Numbered from the stretch's first letter, positions 42,303-53,335 are shown. The stretch: 64,000 bases of DNA from Agrypnia vestita (GCA_016648135.1 JADDOH010001972.1:1-64000); one strand, 5' to 3'. Translations and numbers: made by a program. The notes: generated by a model not told the origin, from the sequence alone.

Positions 42303-43569
42303 TGTATATAAATGTGTTCCGAATGATGTACTTGTGCGAAGGGCTCAGGGGTAGGAAGAGGGCTAAGTAATGACGGGACTGAGGGTTGTTTACCGCGGGG
42401 GGTCGTATGATGCAGCAGCTCGATGTAACCGGCTTCAGGCCTCGTGTGTGATTTGAGGCTGGACTGTTGAGGGAGGGTCCACCACCTTGAGGTCTCAAAA
42501 ATATATTCAAATACATGGAGCATAAAGCTGTACAGAGAATAAATCAATCCCTTCTTCTGTCGAGGGGATTTGGCCACAACGAAAGTATGTCCCACCTTGC
42601 GTAAATTTAAGACACATTAATAATGCAGTGTATTTATTCTTGCATAATTAAATAACCTAGTGAACCCAAACGTGTTGTACGTAAATCGATTATTATTGTT
42701 ATTTTATTATTTATTGTTATTTTTTATTAATAGTATTATTTAAGAATTTTGAAATTGCTTTTATATGTGTATGTATGTGTATTCATTGTTGTATTTTTAT
42801 CGAACATATTATTTTAATTATTTAATAGAGGTTCTTCTTTTTTTCTTAATTATTTAATTTACCGCTTTTCTTTTTTCTCTTTCTTCTTTTTTCTCTTTTT
42901 TTATATTTTCTCTGTATGTGTATTATGCTTCAATATAACTTATATGTAATTTATATGGCGGACCAGGTCTTGCACTAATAACCTGGTTACGCCGGAATAA
43001 TCATTATTATTATTATTATCGACGTCACCCATGCCGTAATATTAAACACGTTGTTTTAAAGTTTAAAACAAATTTTCGAAGGCATGTTCTCCAGTTCTGA
43101 GTTGCTCTTGCTTGTGAGTGACGTGATTATTAATTTTAATCGAAATAATGATCAAATCATGTCGAAAATGATTTAATAAGTATTGGGAAAACTGCGAGTC
43201 CCGGAACAACATTCGAACCTGTAAAATTTCGTTGAGAACTTCATTAATAATTTGCTACCTTATAAAGTAAGTTTTAATTTTTTTTTCGGGAATGTTGCGA
43301 CCCGGGAACGCAGTCAATTCACTCCCGGGATCCCGGGAATAACAAAAGAAACACGCGGCCACCCCCCGAGCGCGCACTATGAAATATAGATTATTATTCA
43401 CGGGGGGTGTTTCTGACCCGGGCACAAGAATACGTGTTAAAAGGGAAATAATTACCGGGGCGGGGGAGGGTTAAACGGTTCCAGAACGACCGGCCCGCGA
43501 TACGCGGTACTTTGTTACAAGTAACCGATTCAAGGGTTGCAACGTATGTGATGAATTAAATCAGTTTTT
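42303..43569. other. unassigned; LINE-like tail and GC-rich island
   Basis: 42950-43018 (CCAGGTCTTGCACTAATAAC, then CATTATTATTATTATTATC) looks like a LINE 3' end. 43305-43540 is a GC-rich island with CCCGGGA repeats. No gene recognised. Confidence 0.5.
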
Positions 43570-43725
43570 CACCTACACTTGTATCTGTATTACCTGTTAT
43601 CTGACAAAAATCCCCCGAACTCAAATGTTATAATGTCCAAACCTACTATAGTGTACATGTAGAGAAAATATTTCAGGTTTGATACTATAACGTAAGTCTG
43701 GCGGCCGCTGGCTCTTGGACTATAA
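43570..43725 (+). repeat. dispersed repeat G
   Basis: CCCCCGAACTCAAATGTTAT, CTACTATAGTGTACATGTAG, ATTTCAGGTTTGATACTATA and GTCTGGCGGCCGCTGGCTC. Confidence 0.78.
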
Positions 43726-43767
43726 CCTATATTTTATTGTAGGTACATATATTTCCAAGATATATTA

Positions 43768-43965
43768 TAGATGTCTCATAGAGACGAAATTATATTTTTA
43801 TAGGAAAGTATGTACGGAAATCTTTGGGTATTCGTAAGCCTTACGACCTATCGTACGGCTTAAGCGATCCACTTTACACAATGTAACGTTCACCATTTAC
43901 ACCCACGATTTCCACCACATCTATCAAATTTTTGGAAGTTGTATATCGTCGTGATCTTAGAACAA
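43768..43965 (-). repeat. dispersed repeat S, copy 2
   Basis: Inverse of 8039-8258: GATGTCTCATAGAGACGAAA, GTAAGCCTTACGACC, CACCACATCTATCAAAT. Confidence 0.75.
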
Positions 43966-44474
43966 TGACGGATGTGCAAAAAATTGCATATTGTCTTTTT
44001 TGGATCGTTAAAAAGTGAAAAAAGATGCCATCTAATGGTATATAAAAAGTGTATTTTTTCTCATTAATGCAACCGTCATCATACGAAGTCGGTATAACAG
44101 CGATTCTGCGATCGTAGAACAATGCAGCGTGTGTTAAAACGTCGTTGTACTGCGCTGACTATATTTGAGGTTTGAAAGGTATCAACTTTAAATAACTAAC
44201 CAAGTTTCAAAGGAAAATCTTTTGTAGTTATCAAGCTATGACATAAAGTGTATTTATGTAAATAAAACTTCAAACTGCTCTCCTACAAACTTGGGAAAAA
44301 TCACATGCGTCGTTATTCTACGACTATGACGAAATATGTATATTTAAATTTTACAACACGTTTCATACGAATGTTGCAATTATACTTAGCGCGACCGGCA
44401 TCCAAAGCTTCTTCATTCCTCTTAATTAAACACAGATGTCACTAATGATATATCTATTTTTGATTGGAATTCTT
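43966..44474. other. non-coding, no recognised feature
   Basis: Nothing recognised. Confidence 0.4.
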
Positions 44475-44535
44475 AAAAGAGTATTCGCGAAAACGGCGCT
44501 ATATAAGTTATCCAACTATTATTATTATTATTACC
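44475..44535 (+). mobile_element. L2-like 3' tail
   Basis: GAGTATTCGCGAAAACGGCG then CTATATAAGTTATCCAAC and (ATT)n. Confidence 0.75.
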
Positions 44536-45337
44536 TATATGTGTAAAAATTCAGTACTGTATTTTGAAAAATTTGGACAAACTCAAAGTATTCTGAATAG
44601 GTATATCGTCGCTGTATATATAATAAATCCTATGTGCCGTTTAGTACATTCTGAGATGAACGAATCAATTTGTCAATTTTTCATATAAATAATGGAGATA
44701 TACTAAAAAAAACATTACCGTTCATCTGAAAAGTCTGCCTGGTAATTATTAAAAATATTTTTTATAAATCTAGTCTGCGCAATTATTTTTTAAAATAGTT
44801 TTATTCGTTCATCCCAGAATGTAATATAGGATTAATTATATATACAGCGACGATATGAATTTTTTTTAAATTGATGTGCATTCAATGGCTCTAATCGAGG
44901 GAGTTTTTATTTAAGGCTTTTGGGGGGTGTCCTGTTAGGATTTCTGGCACCTTTTCACATACACTGTTAAAAACAATATTTTGGCGTCGAGTGGCCGGCG
45001 ATGCCATGTCCGAAATCCGCGTGCCGTTATTTTTAATGAAAAAAGAACATAATTCAGAGGGCCGCGAGTTACGAGCGGGTAATTCCATACACTTTTTGGG
45101 ACATAATTTATCGCTTAGGCGACGGATAATAAGACAACACGCCCCTCTTATCCTGAACCGCCAATAACCGACAACGTGTGCGGACTTTAAATTATTAATT
45201 CATTTTTCACATCGCCACACACGCGACGGACATATATTCTATTTGGGGAATTTCAACAAAATGTTTAGTTGATGCACAATCGTTTTTCATAAATTATATA
45301 GAAACATAACGAAAACTCAAAATACATGAATTAAGAT
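44536..45337. other. unassigned
   Basis: 44880-45115 is moderately GC-rich. No gene or repeat recognised. Confidence 0.4.
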
Positions 45338-45505
45338 AAATTATAGAAGTCTCACAAAGACGAAGTTCAACATTTAAATGGGAAGTCTTAATAATGTGGT
45401 CGCAGGGCTTACAATATGCATGAGCTGGCTTGAAAGATCACTTCGTGCAACGTTCACAATTGCACCGAAAGAACATCCACACATCAAATTTTCGAACGCT
45501 GTATA
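45338..45505 (-). repeat. dispersed repeat S, copy 3
   Basis: TATAGAAGTCTCACAAAGAC, CGTTCACAATTGCACC and CATCAAATTTTCGAA match copy 2 with more divergence. Confidence 0.65.
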
Positions 45506-45760
45506 TACCTTCGATGTTTATAGCGTTAACTTTGTGGTTGGACATAATTATAAATTTGAATTAAATAATTTTGCATAAACCACTTAAATAATGACTACGC
45601 CTACCGGTTTCGATACCACCGTATCTTCATCAGGACTGATGTACAATTGACCATCCATTACCTATCCCCCATTCAGAATTGATTTGTTTACTGGATAGGT
45701 AATGGATGGTCAGTTGTACGTCAGTCCTGACGAAGATACGGTGGTGTCCTTAAAAACCCC
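45506..45760. mobile_element. PLE inverted pair with hammerhead
   Basis: TTCGATGTTTATAGCGTTAA begins a segment also found upstream of the GIY-YIG region at 57128. An intact minus-strand hammerhead follows, then ACCATCCATTACCTATCC and its inverse, then a truncated hammerhead (45723-45750, CUGACGA and stem II but no GAAA). Confidence 0.8.
45598..45640 (-). ncRNA. hammerhead ribozyme
   Basis: Minus strand: GUC-CUGAUGA, stem II GAUAC/GUAUC with loop GGUG, GAAA, ACC/GGU, H17 = A, then GGC. It is nearly identical to the core at 57709-57750. Confidence 0.82.
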
Positions 45761-45761
45761 T

Positions 45762-45836
45762 AAAAAATATATGTATATTTTTTAGTACCCTTAAAAATAT
45801 GTATATTTTTTAGTACCCTTAAAATATATGTATATA
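45762..45836 (+). repeat. short tandem repeat, about 32 bp
   Basis: ATGTATATTTTTTAGTACCC recurs with TTAAAA spacers, nearly three units. Confidence 0.8.
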
Positions 45837-45919
45837 AGGTAAAACTCGAAATTAAACGGATAATTATGCATCAACCTGTGTTATCGGTTTAGTACTTACT
45901 AGTAGTAAAATATAAAAAA

Positions 45920-46470
45920 AGTAAGTAACCCATAAAAACCAAGTTTTTATTATACTCCCTTTCTTTGTAAAATATAACAACAATTAAAGACGAATTCAAA
46001 CATATAACATAACACTAAACTTAAAGTAATTTAATATATTTCTAAAATTTCAGCTGTTTTGAGCTTTGATAAGACATTTTATGCTTTGAAGATTAAATTC
46101 TAAAAACATTTGTCAGTCAATTTATATTTTTGACATTCGTAGTGAAGTACCTATTACGCATACCGACGGAGTAATTCAAATTTAGAAAATATTCCGCGAC
46201 GTTATCGGGCCGCCGTTGCTAATAATCAAACTTTTCTAATGATTCCAATTTGAAAAAACCAATAAAATTTCTAAAAATCCGAAACTATACTATAATTATT
46301 AATTTTTTTAACGAAAATTTGATAGATCTTCTTGATCGTTGCCATGAGTCTACTTGCCAAGTATCAGCTCGATTGTATCACGGGAAAAGGGTCAAAAATC
46401 GATCCAAATTTTTTGTTGACAGCAAGCAAGCAGAAATAATCAGAATTAATATAAAGGGAGTAAAAATACC
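45920..46470 (-). repeat. dispersed repeat R, copy 3 (full length)
   Basis: Inverse of copy 1, from GTAACCCATAAAAACCAAGT to ATATAAAGGGAGTA. It retains the ATTGTATCACGGGAAAAGGG part missing in copy 2. The ORF 46250-46546 lies in the repeat and has no motif. Confidence 0.87.
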
Positions 46471-47069
46471 ACTTTTTATGTGTATATTTTTTTTGTATGC
46501 ATCTGTATTCAACTTAATAATGATACGTAAAATATACAATAAATAAATACGTGTACTGACAGCGCGCGCCAGATGAATACAGTGTAAATGTGGTCCCTCA
46601 GGTGCATCTGTGTAATAGAGTGAAGAATGGACTAATTTTCATAAATATTCACGCTAAAAAAATTCAAGCAAATCGGTTCGGCACCACAAAACACTTGAAA
46701 CAGCGTGAAAATTGAACACAATACGACAACAACAAAAAAAAACCAAATCGCTCGCGGGTCGGACGGGGGCACAGCTACCCCTCGGAGGTATTACACCAAA
46801 TTATCGGCATTTTAATCGGCATATTAATATTTCATACGAGGGGGTTACATTTCACAATGGCGTGATACGGCGGGGTTAAATGTTATTAATATTATTATTA
46901 TTATGATCATGAATATCGGCTTAAAGCAGGGGAGTGTAAGTGGTGTGCAGCATGTGCCCATTTTCTGGTAACTGCTTTAAAAATCAACCCTCCACACACA
47001 ATTTAATAACCATCCTACAAATTGCTGGTCGGATTTCACTTGAGAGATTAAATATTTTTGAATACAATC
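46471..47069. other. non-coding; GC-rich patch
   Basis: 46740-46880 is GC-rich with GGGGTTAAATG-like words. No gene recognised. Confidence 0.4.
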
Positions 47070-48005
47070 GCTAACTAACCAACCGTCACGCCGTTTCCCC
47101 GCGGGGGTAGGCAAAGAGGATAGAACGACATATGCTTCTGTCTTGGCACACCACTTTTGCTTCTGCTAAATTCATACATATTTTCATGCATGCTCTACTA
47201 CTGTTTATTGTTAGGCTTTAACAGGGCCATCCTCCAGTATCTGATCGCGCCAGGTCTTTCGCGGACGCCCTATATTCCATACATTATCAAAACCATCCTT
47301 TCCTCGCTCATATGTTCTATAATATAAAAGAATAAAACAAAATTGATAACCGTAGGCAGAGACGAACAACAAATGAACATATCAATGTCAGGAGCTGCAA
47401 TTAAGTAATTAGTAATTAATGCAAAAGAGTTTGTCTATCTTGGGAGTAAAATCACATGGGATGGCCGTACAAAAAGAGAGGCTGACAGTCGCATCCACCA
47501 AGCAAAACTTGCGTTTAACAAAAAATCAAAGATTTTCGAATCCATTTAATAGAAACTTATGTGTGGAGTAATTTGCTGTATGGATGTGAGACATGGTGCA
47601 TTGGCGACAGAGAAAAAAACGATTAGAAGCCTTCGAGATGTGGACCTACAGACGTGCGCTAGGAATATCCTGGAGAAACCACTTACGAACGAAGAGATTT
47701 TCAGCAGGATCGACGACACCAGGCACGTGATGAATACCATCTCGAAAAGGCGTGCAAAATGGATGGGGCATATTTTACGCCATGAAAATCTGCTCAAAAC
47801 TATACTGGAGGGAATGGTAGAGGGAAAGATTGCCAGTGATATGAATTGTGCCTCCTACGCAGAGCTGAAGAGGATCGCCGGAGACCGAGCGGAATGGAGA
47901 TTGAAACCCAGGGAGAAGACGTTTTACGTGACCAAACCATCTCAGCACTCCTTTCTTTAATCTATCTACCACACTACAGCCACTCCATCGACCAGAGATT
48001 TTACG
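47070..48005 (-). pseudogene. family B retrotransposon, split by another LINE
   Basis: The minus-strand 3' half is 47070-47322 (GTTTCCCCGCGGGGG block and GRPRK-equivalent). The 5' part is 47925-48005 (VVDRLKKGVLRWFGHVKR). A plus-strand LINE fragment lies between them. A GTTA-type tail (CTAACTAACC on plus) marks the 3' end. Confidence 0.78.
47323..47924 (+). pseudogene. RTE-like retrotransposon C-terminal fragment (family F)
   Basis: KEFVYLGSKITWDGRTKREA, then after stops and a frameshift TNEEIFSRIDDTRHVMNTIS, KRRAKWMGHILRHENLLKTI and AELKRIAGDRAEWR. The GRGRP-rich segment expected after EGK is deleted. A relative lies at 51890-52250 (minus). Confidence 0.8.
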
Positions 48006-48774
48006 CACAAGATAACGTGAAAATAAATCTTAAATGATTATTAAACACGGCGAAATTGGTATTCGAACTCCTCGAATTCAAAAAGCTTTCGATCCCGAAG
48101 ATATTATTTCGAAAGACAGATTTTTCCCGCACACCTTTCTAATTGATTCATCCAACTCGCGCCGAACGAAAAGAAATCGGAGTGGCGTGACAATTGAACA
48201 ATGTACAAATTGGCGAAATAAGGTGTAAAAAATATTTTTCGCAAAAGGGTAGCGAGTCTACCCAGCGCCGGGATATCAAAGGCGCCGACGCGACCCCGGC
48301 GGGGGGGTCAAAATAATACGAGAGGGGTTAATATCGTGTAATATTAACCAACAAGGAGACCCTCCTGCAAATCCAATATCGTGTATTTGAATGTCAAAGA
48401 CATCGCTTATTGCATTTACTGGGGTCGGACAGCGGGGGTAGTTAGCAGCCCCGTGCGCGAAGTCCGCCCGAATTAGGCCTCCACCTCGGCGAAGGGCGCC
48501 GACCGTGCGCGCGGCGGGGTGGTCGCCGCCGGGGCGCGAGTCGGCCCCGCCGTCGCGGGGCGCTTGCGGCGATTTTGTCCATTGCGAAGCGGTTGAATTT
48601 GACAACTAAGACGTCGTTTATATGGTAATGTACGACAAACGGGATTAATTCTGGCGCTGGATATGTGATAGCGATCCGAGTGATAAGTGGATTGCGGCAG
48701 GCATTGTAAAATGGAATTTTTATCAGTGTGTCATGTTCATCTATGTGCGTTAATAAATAAAAAAATAAATAAAA
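48006..48774. other. unassigned; GC-rich island
   Basis: 48260-48560 is strongly CpG-rich. 48605-48670 resembles 49261-49320 on the other side of the PLE insertion (ACGTCGTTTATATGGTAATG against ACGTTGTTTACATGATAATG). No gene recognised. Confidence 0.45.
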
Positions 48775-49160
48775 AACAATTATGATAATATACTTAATAC
48801 AAATAAATTTTGTTTTCACTTTTGTATTGAAAAACATCAACATGTTTCAGAGCCCATGGGCCTCTTAATCCGGGATTAAAAAGCTGTTAATAATAGTAAA
48901 TTAAATATTATAAATAACCAGGTCCTTTTTACAAATAGTTTAATTTTAAATTTATTTTCATGTTAAGTAGGTACTTCATTATTATTCATTTTCCATATAT
49001 ATTTTTTATATTTACTTCGATTTTTTTATTTAATTTGTTAGTATACAATTATATCCTGATGAAGGCGCCATGGGCTCCGAAACATGTTGATATTCTTCAA
49101 TACAAAAGAGGTGAAAACAAAGTTTATTTTTTTAATTATATTAATAATGTCACCACAAAA
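48775..49160. mobile_element. PLE inverted pair with hammerhead
   Basis: The left arm (48785-48885) has TTGTATTGAAAAACATCAAC and a degenerate hammerhead. The right arm has an intact one followed by ATATTCTTCAATACAAAAG. Same subfamily as 33065-33295 (GAAACATGTTGA). Confidence 0.8.
49052..49090 (+). ncRNA. hammerhead ribozyme
   Basis: CUGAUGA, stem II GGCGCC/GGCUCC (one mismatch, loop AUG), GAAA, AC-AU-GU, H17 = U. Confidence 0.75.
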
Positions 49161-49456
49161 TTATTTTGCTGTTTTGAAGAAATAATGATAACATTTATCA
49201 ATAACATTACGTTCGCTACACTTCACCCCTACTGTCCGCATTCCCGGAGGCCGGAAATTAGAGAATTAGGACGTTGTTTACATGATAATGTGACAAAAGA
49301 GATTATTTCGGGTGATGAAACGCTGGAATCTCACAGCGAAATTTTGAGTCACATCCATAAGGTCCGTATAAAATAAAACCGGCCGAATTCTGAAAACTAC
49401 AAGATTTTTATTTTAGTGACTATTACCACACTCCCACTCGGCACTCTATTCTCAAA
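49161..49456. other. non-coding, no recognised feature
   Basis: Contains the segment similar to 48605-48670; otherwise nothing. Confidence 0.4.
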
Positions 49457-49822
49457 CAATTTATGATAGAGTAAAGAATGCAGATATTAGGAACGAATGT
49501 AAAGCTGATCTTAGCATAATTAATAGAATTGAAAAAGGGTCGCTCAAACGGTTTGGGCATATTGAGCGAATGAATGAGGAAAGAATGATAAGAAAGATAT
49601 ACATATAATGCAAGCCAGAAAGAGAGGGCGACCGCGGAAGACGTGACATAACCAGATACTGGAAGATGGTCCCATTAGAAGCCTCAACAACCGGCGAGCT
49701 TGCATGCGAAGATGTATGAATGTGGATGAGGCGAGTATTGAATGTCAGGACAGAAGAGTGTGGCTCTCTATCCTCTCTGCCCACCCCCACGGGGAAACGG
49801 CGTGATGGTAAGTAAGTAAGTA
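49457..49822 (+). pseudogene. family A retrotransposon, 3' end
   Basis: Plus-strand frame pieces are YDRVKNADIRNECKADLS, FGHIERMNEERMIRKIYI, KRGRPRKT and RRACMRRCMNVDEASIECQD. A short deletion around the DGARKR part and an indel break the frame. A (GTAA)4 tail ends it. It starts at the same point (ATGATAGAGTAAAG) as the copy at 16938-17312. Confidence 0.83.
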
Positions 49823-49825
49823 ACA

Positions 49826-49935
49826 CTGAAAAATAGACGGGATATATTTATTTGTACCGTGTAATTACTTGATTAATATACATTTACGACTTTTGTAAGT
49901 TGAGAGATCTTTGGAGAGATGTCGCCAAATCTCCA
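49826..49935 (+). repeat. dispersed repeat K, uninterrupted copy
   Basis: AACACTGAAAAATAGACGGG and ACGACTTTTGTAAGTTGAGA are here within 85 bp, while at 9959-10885 they are separated by about 800 bp of LINE. Confidence 0.72.
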
Positions 49936-49964
49936 TGGATGGTCTAAACAATCTGTCAAAAAGA

Positions 49965-50060
49965 TGACATTTTATATTTTGCCACACTGCTAGAGAAATC
50001 AAGTTTTACCACACTGCTACAGAAATCATTTTTTGCCACTCTGCTACAGAAATCACATTT
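49965..50060 (+). repeat. about 28-bp tandem repeat, three units
   Basis: TTTTGCCACACTGCTAGAGA, TTTTACCACACTGCTACAGA and TTTTGCCACTCTGCTACAGA, each followed by AATCA. Confidence 0.88.
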
Positions 50061-50304
50061 GCAAAAATATACAACAATAATTTAATAATCCTCTAATTCG
50101 TCGCTGGCGGAGTGGGAGATTTGCAAAAATATGACAGATAACATCTCCACAGCGCAGGAATAATGGAGTCCGCTAAAAGCTTTTCAAGCGGAGGGTTACG
50201 CATTCGTACAATAATCGGCGCAGCCCCATGGGAAGGGTGCGTCTGTGATATTACACACACCGTGTCATGCGGACATTTCTGCCAAATGGGATTTCGAACA
50301 CAAC
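50061..50304. other. non-coding, no recognised feature
   Basis: Nothing recognised. Confidence 0.4.
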
Positions 50305-50395
50305 ACAGACGACCCTCGTGGTCCAGCGGGTACGGCGCTGGCTTCCCATAGCTGGGGTTCCGGGTTCGATTTCTGGTGAGGTCGCAACACACCGA
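50305..50395 (+). mobile_element. tRNA-derived SINE head or tRNA pseudogene, second family
   Basis: A box CGTGGTCCAGCGGGTACGGC and B box CCGGGTTCGATTTCTGGTG are correctly spaced. The anticodon-arm region GCTTCCCATAGC resembles tRNA-Gly. The acceptor stem (GACCCTC with TGAGGTC) has two mismatches and a wobble, so it is unlikely to be a working tRNA. Confidence 0.6.
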
Positions 50396-51663
50396 TGTGA
50401 TTTTATTAAGCCTGGGTCTTTTCGTGATGTGTTCGTCCATTATTTCGAAAGCAATTAAAAAATATATTATTAACAAAAATTTTTTTTTTGTTTTACTTCG
50501 ACGACCTGGTAGAAAACAAAACTGACAAATAAAGAATGGAACAATTAGATCAGTCAAAATATTGGGTCATTCCATAAAAAATGTACTTTTTTAATAATTT
50601 TATTTTTCAATCACAAGTGCAGTAGGTACACATAAAATAATTGCAGCAAAATATAAAAATGATGTAAATAAAAAATGTACACAAAAAATTAATTGAATAA
50701 AACACTAAACGTGGAGTATAAAAGCAAAGGCAGCAATATTTAAAAAAAATGTAATGCAGTCATTGAGAGTTACTAAGTGTGGTGTATACACAGACAAAAA
50801 CCGCCACATGGTGTTGGAAGGGATAGATACATCCCGGACTGCAATAAAAACATTTTTTTATTTTTTTGTATATTTCTGCCTTTGCTTTTATATCCCATAT
50901 ATGTACGATGTAAAAAATGAAGCAGTCAATAAACAAATTAGTAAAACAAGAAAATTTTAATATAAAAACTACTACTGTTTTAGAATCGATTGCATGTTTC
51001 TTTTTATAATAGTCAAACTGTCATGGAATACATCTACAAACTTACTGTACTCACTGCCCAGTGTGTGTAGTCTTGGCAGTGATGAGTGTATGCGGTAGTT
51101 TACTATAGTATTATTGTAATAGAATATTATATATTTAATACGTACTTTAGATAGAAGACCAAGGCTTGTAACAAACATCATTAGTTTTATATTATTACAT
51201 AAATTGAAACCTTAAAAACACTATCCAATAATCGAGTCGCCAGCAATCGGACACTCCGTTCACCTATCAACCGGTGATACCATACCCAAGTCGCCTAAAT
51301 TGTGTAATCAAAATTAGATAAATTTAACATAAAATGCACGCGGGTTGTCGTTATTACGTTTTAACAGCGTGTCCTCCAAAATCAGCCCTCTCCAATAAAA
51401 CGGTAATCCGCTCGCTCCTTCCGCATCCGTACCCGCCCCCCCTGCCTAAACCCGCGGATCAACAATCACGTCGACAATATTAAAGCCGTATGATAAAAGG
51501 CCATCGGATGAGAAAGATGTCAACAAAGGAGGCAACGCCGCGCGCATCGCGCATAGAAAATAATACGGCACGACTGATGGGTTTCCAAAAAGGAAAAGGA
51601 CGGTAACTTTATTAAATATAAATCTGTAATATATTTTGTTAATAATAATAAATTTTAATAATA
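50396..51663. other. unassigned; one foldback and a GC-rich patch
   Basis: TATAAAAGCAAAGGCAGCAA at about 50719 is inverted at about 50872 (TTTCTGCCTTTGCTTTTATA), giving a foldback of 27-30-bp arms. 51340-51560 is GC-rich. No gene recognised. Confidence 0.5.
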
Positions 51664-51851
51664 ATTCATGTGAAGCTGACCCTAAGGTCTATATTAATTA
51701 TGCTAACATAATCAATATAATTAAAAAGGGGTTGACGGCGGAAGGCGTGGTACGACCAGATTAACCAGATACCGGATGATAGAAGAGTGTGGCGCTCTAT
51801 CTTTTCTACTTACCACCACGGGGAAACGACGTTATTGTAAGTAAGTAAGAT
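51664..51851 (+). pseudogene. family A retrotransposon, multiply deleted
   Basis: Only the GAAGCTGACC start, the CGGAAGGCGTGGTACGACCA segment and the AGAGTGTGGCGCTCTATC to (GTAA)n end remain, joined by deletions. Confidence 0.75.
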
Positions 51852-51889
51852 CCACCTCTGAATATTAAAAAACTTTCGCTTTCTCCACT

Positions 51890-52250
51890 CCTCTGTCAAC
51901 TGCCAGCCTCTTCATTTCTTGGTAGGTGCTACAGCGCACATCTCCTGTAATCTGGTCTACGTAGCTTAATCGGGCGGCCTCTACGATTGTTACCTTCAAC
52001 ATTTCCCTCGACGATGGTTAAAAGCAGGCCCGGATGCCTTATATTATGGCCTATCCAAATTGCTCGCTGTTGGACGATTCTGTTAAGGAGCCGCCTCTTT
52101 TCGCCCACCCTGCTCAACACCTCGTTGTTATATGTTGTTATTGTCGGATATGTTCTGTCAATGGATCCTCGCCATGCGCCTGTAGCACCACATCTCAAAG
52201 GCCGCTAGCCTCCCGGACATGCTCTGGCCGATGGTCCATGTTTCGCTGTC
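51890..52250 (-). pseudogene. RTE-like retrotransposon C-terminal fragment (family F)
   Basis: The minus strand reads MSGRLAAFEMWCYRRMARIH, then NEVLSRVGEKRRLLNRIVQQ, RAIWIGHNIRHPGLLLTIVE and GNVEGNNRRGRPIKLR. One frameshift falls between the first two pieces. It is the C-terminus of an RTE-like protein. Confidence 0.8.
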
Positions 52251-52489
52251 ATTAAATGAATTACAGTGGACACTCAATATTCGTCCTGTTGTTTCATTTT
52301 TGTTTGACAAGCAAACAACATTGGATAAATTCTTTAAAAAATTGAGTGCTGGTGAATCGTCCGGAAATGCTAGGGTAACCATCAGGACATCATTCACCTA
52401 ATGTCGCAATGGAAGGTGGCTCCCCCTACTAAATAATAGCGCATCCTCTATAAAATGTAAATCACTGTTTTTTTCATCTAAAATATAAA

Positions 52490-52606
52490 ACTTCTAGTTT
52501 GAGTTTTCTGGGATATACTGCCGGGTTTCTACGACCTTTCTGGCCGAAGTTTCAGATCCCTTACAGGGACCATCATCAGAGCTGATATGTTGTGTCTAAG
52601 TATTGG
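52490..52606 (-). mobile_element. PLE terminal-repeat fragment with hammerhead
   Basis: The minus-strand hammerhead and flank GTAGAAACCCGGCAGTATAT indicate a further, distinct PLE subfamily. No inverted partner is seen. Confidence 0.7.
52540..52590 (-). ncRNA. hammerhead ribozyme
   Basis: Minus strand: CUGAUGA, stem II GGUCCCU/AGGGAUC (7 bp, one wobble, loop GUA), then GAAAC. Stem III is less clear (ACUUCGGCC region). Confidence 0.68.
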
Positions 52607-52611
52607 CTTGC

Positions 52612-53335
52612 AATACCGTGTCGAAGTTACCACAGTTCAAAAAACAACTAAAGACGCACTTATTTAGACAACCATATGAAAACCTACAGAATCAGACCGT
52701 TACAACACTACGTAATGTTTTCCACTTCTACTATGCACTCCGCGAAAATACTTTAATTTTCGTGGCACTCTCAACTATAGTTGTAACCGTGAATTCCATT
52801 TTTCACGTGTCTTAATTTATTTCTTTTTTCATGTTAACACTGATACCTATATTTGTTTTCTCTTCTCTTCTCTTTTATTTACTTATTTCATTGTATTATC
52901 TATATGATATAGATATATATAGATAATACAATTATGATTCAATTAGTTTAAATGCTTTTCATCACTTAAATGCGAACACGGCTAAAATAGAGAAAAAATA
53001 AAGGCTAAAACATCTACAATAAAGAACAGAAAATAGTGATTTTATAGAGTGACGTTAATACTGAAACTTGTTTTCTCTTCTCTTTTATATGATTTTCTTT
53101 TTTCTCTTTTCTATTATATAATAATTTAATGCATGTACCTACTTTTATATGGAATGTATGGAATTGGCATGAACCTCCCCACATTCTGGAATAAGGATAT
53201 ATTTATTTATTTAATATATTTAGATGTAGAATAGTAAATAAATTTTTAGGCAATAAGTTATTTTGTAGTTGTTTTGCGTTGAATACTAACGAAAACAGCG
53301 CTGTATAAAATATACAAATATTATTATTATTAACC
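52612..53335 (+). pseudogene. L2-like retrotransposon 3' end, interrupted
   Basis: SKLPQFKKQLKTHLFRQPYE is the protein C-terminus. The UTR runs to about 52825 and resumes at about 53218 (AGAATAGTAAATAAATTTTT), ending GCGCTGTATAAAATATAC and (ATT)n. The 52826-53217 insertion is CTCTTCTCTTTT-rich with a small TATAGATATA palindrome and is unidentified. Confidence 0.75.

Noticed and set aside
49965..50060. CRISPR-like array of 28-bp repeats
   Set aside because: Units are contiguous without spacers and the genome is eukaryotic; a simple tandem repeat.
50305..50395. Functional tRNA-Gly gene
   Set aside because: A and B boxes are good, but the acceptor stem has mismatches, T-stem pairing is imperfect and no terminator T-run follows directly; SINE head or pseudogene is likelier.
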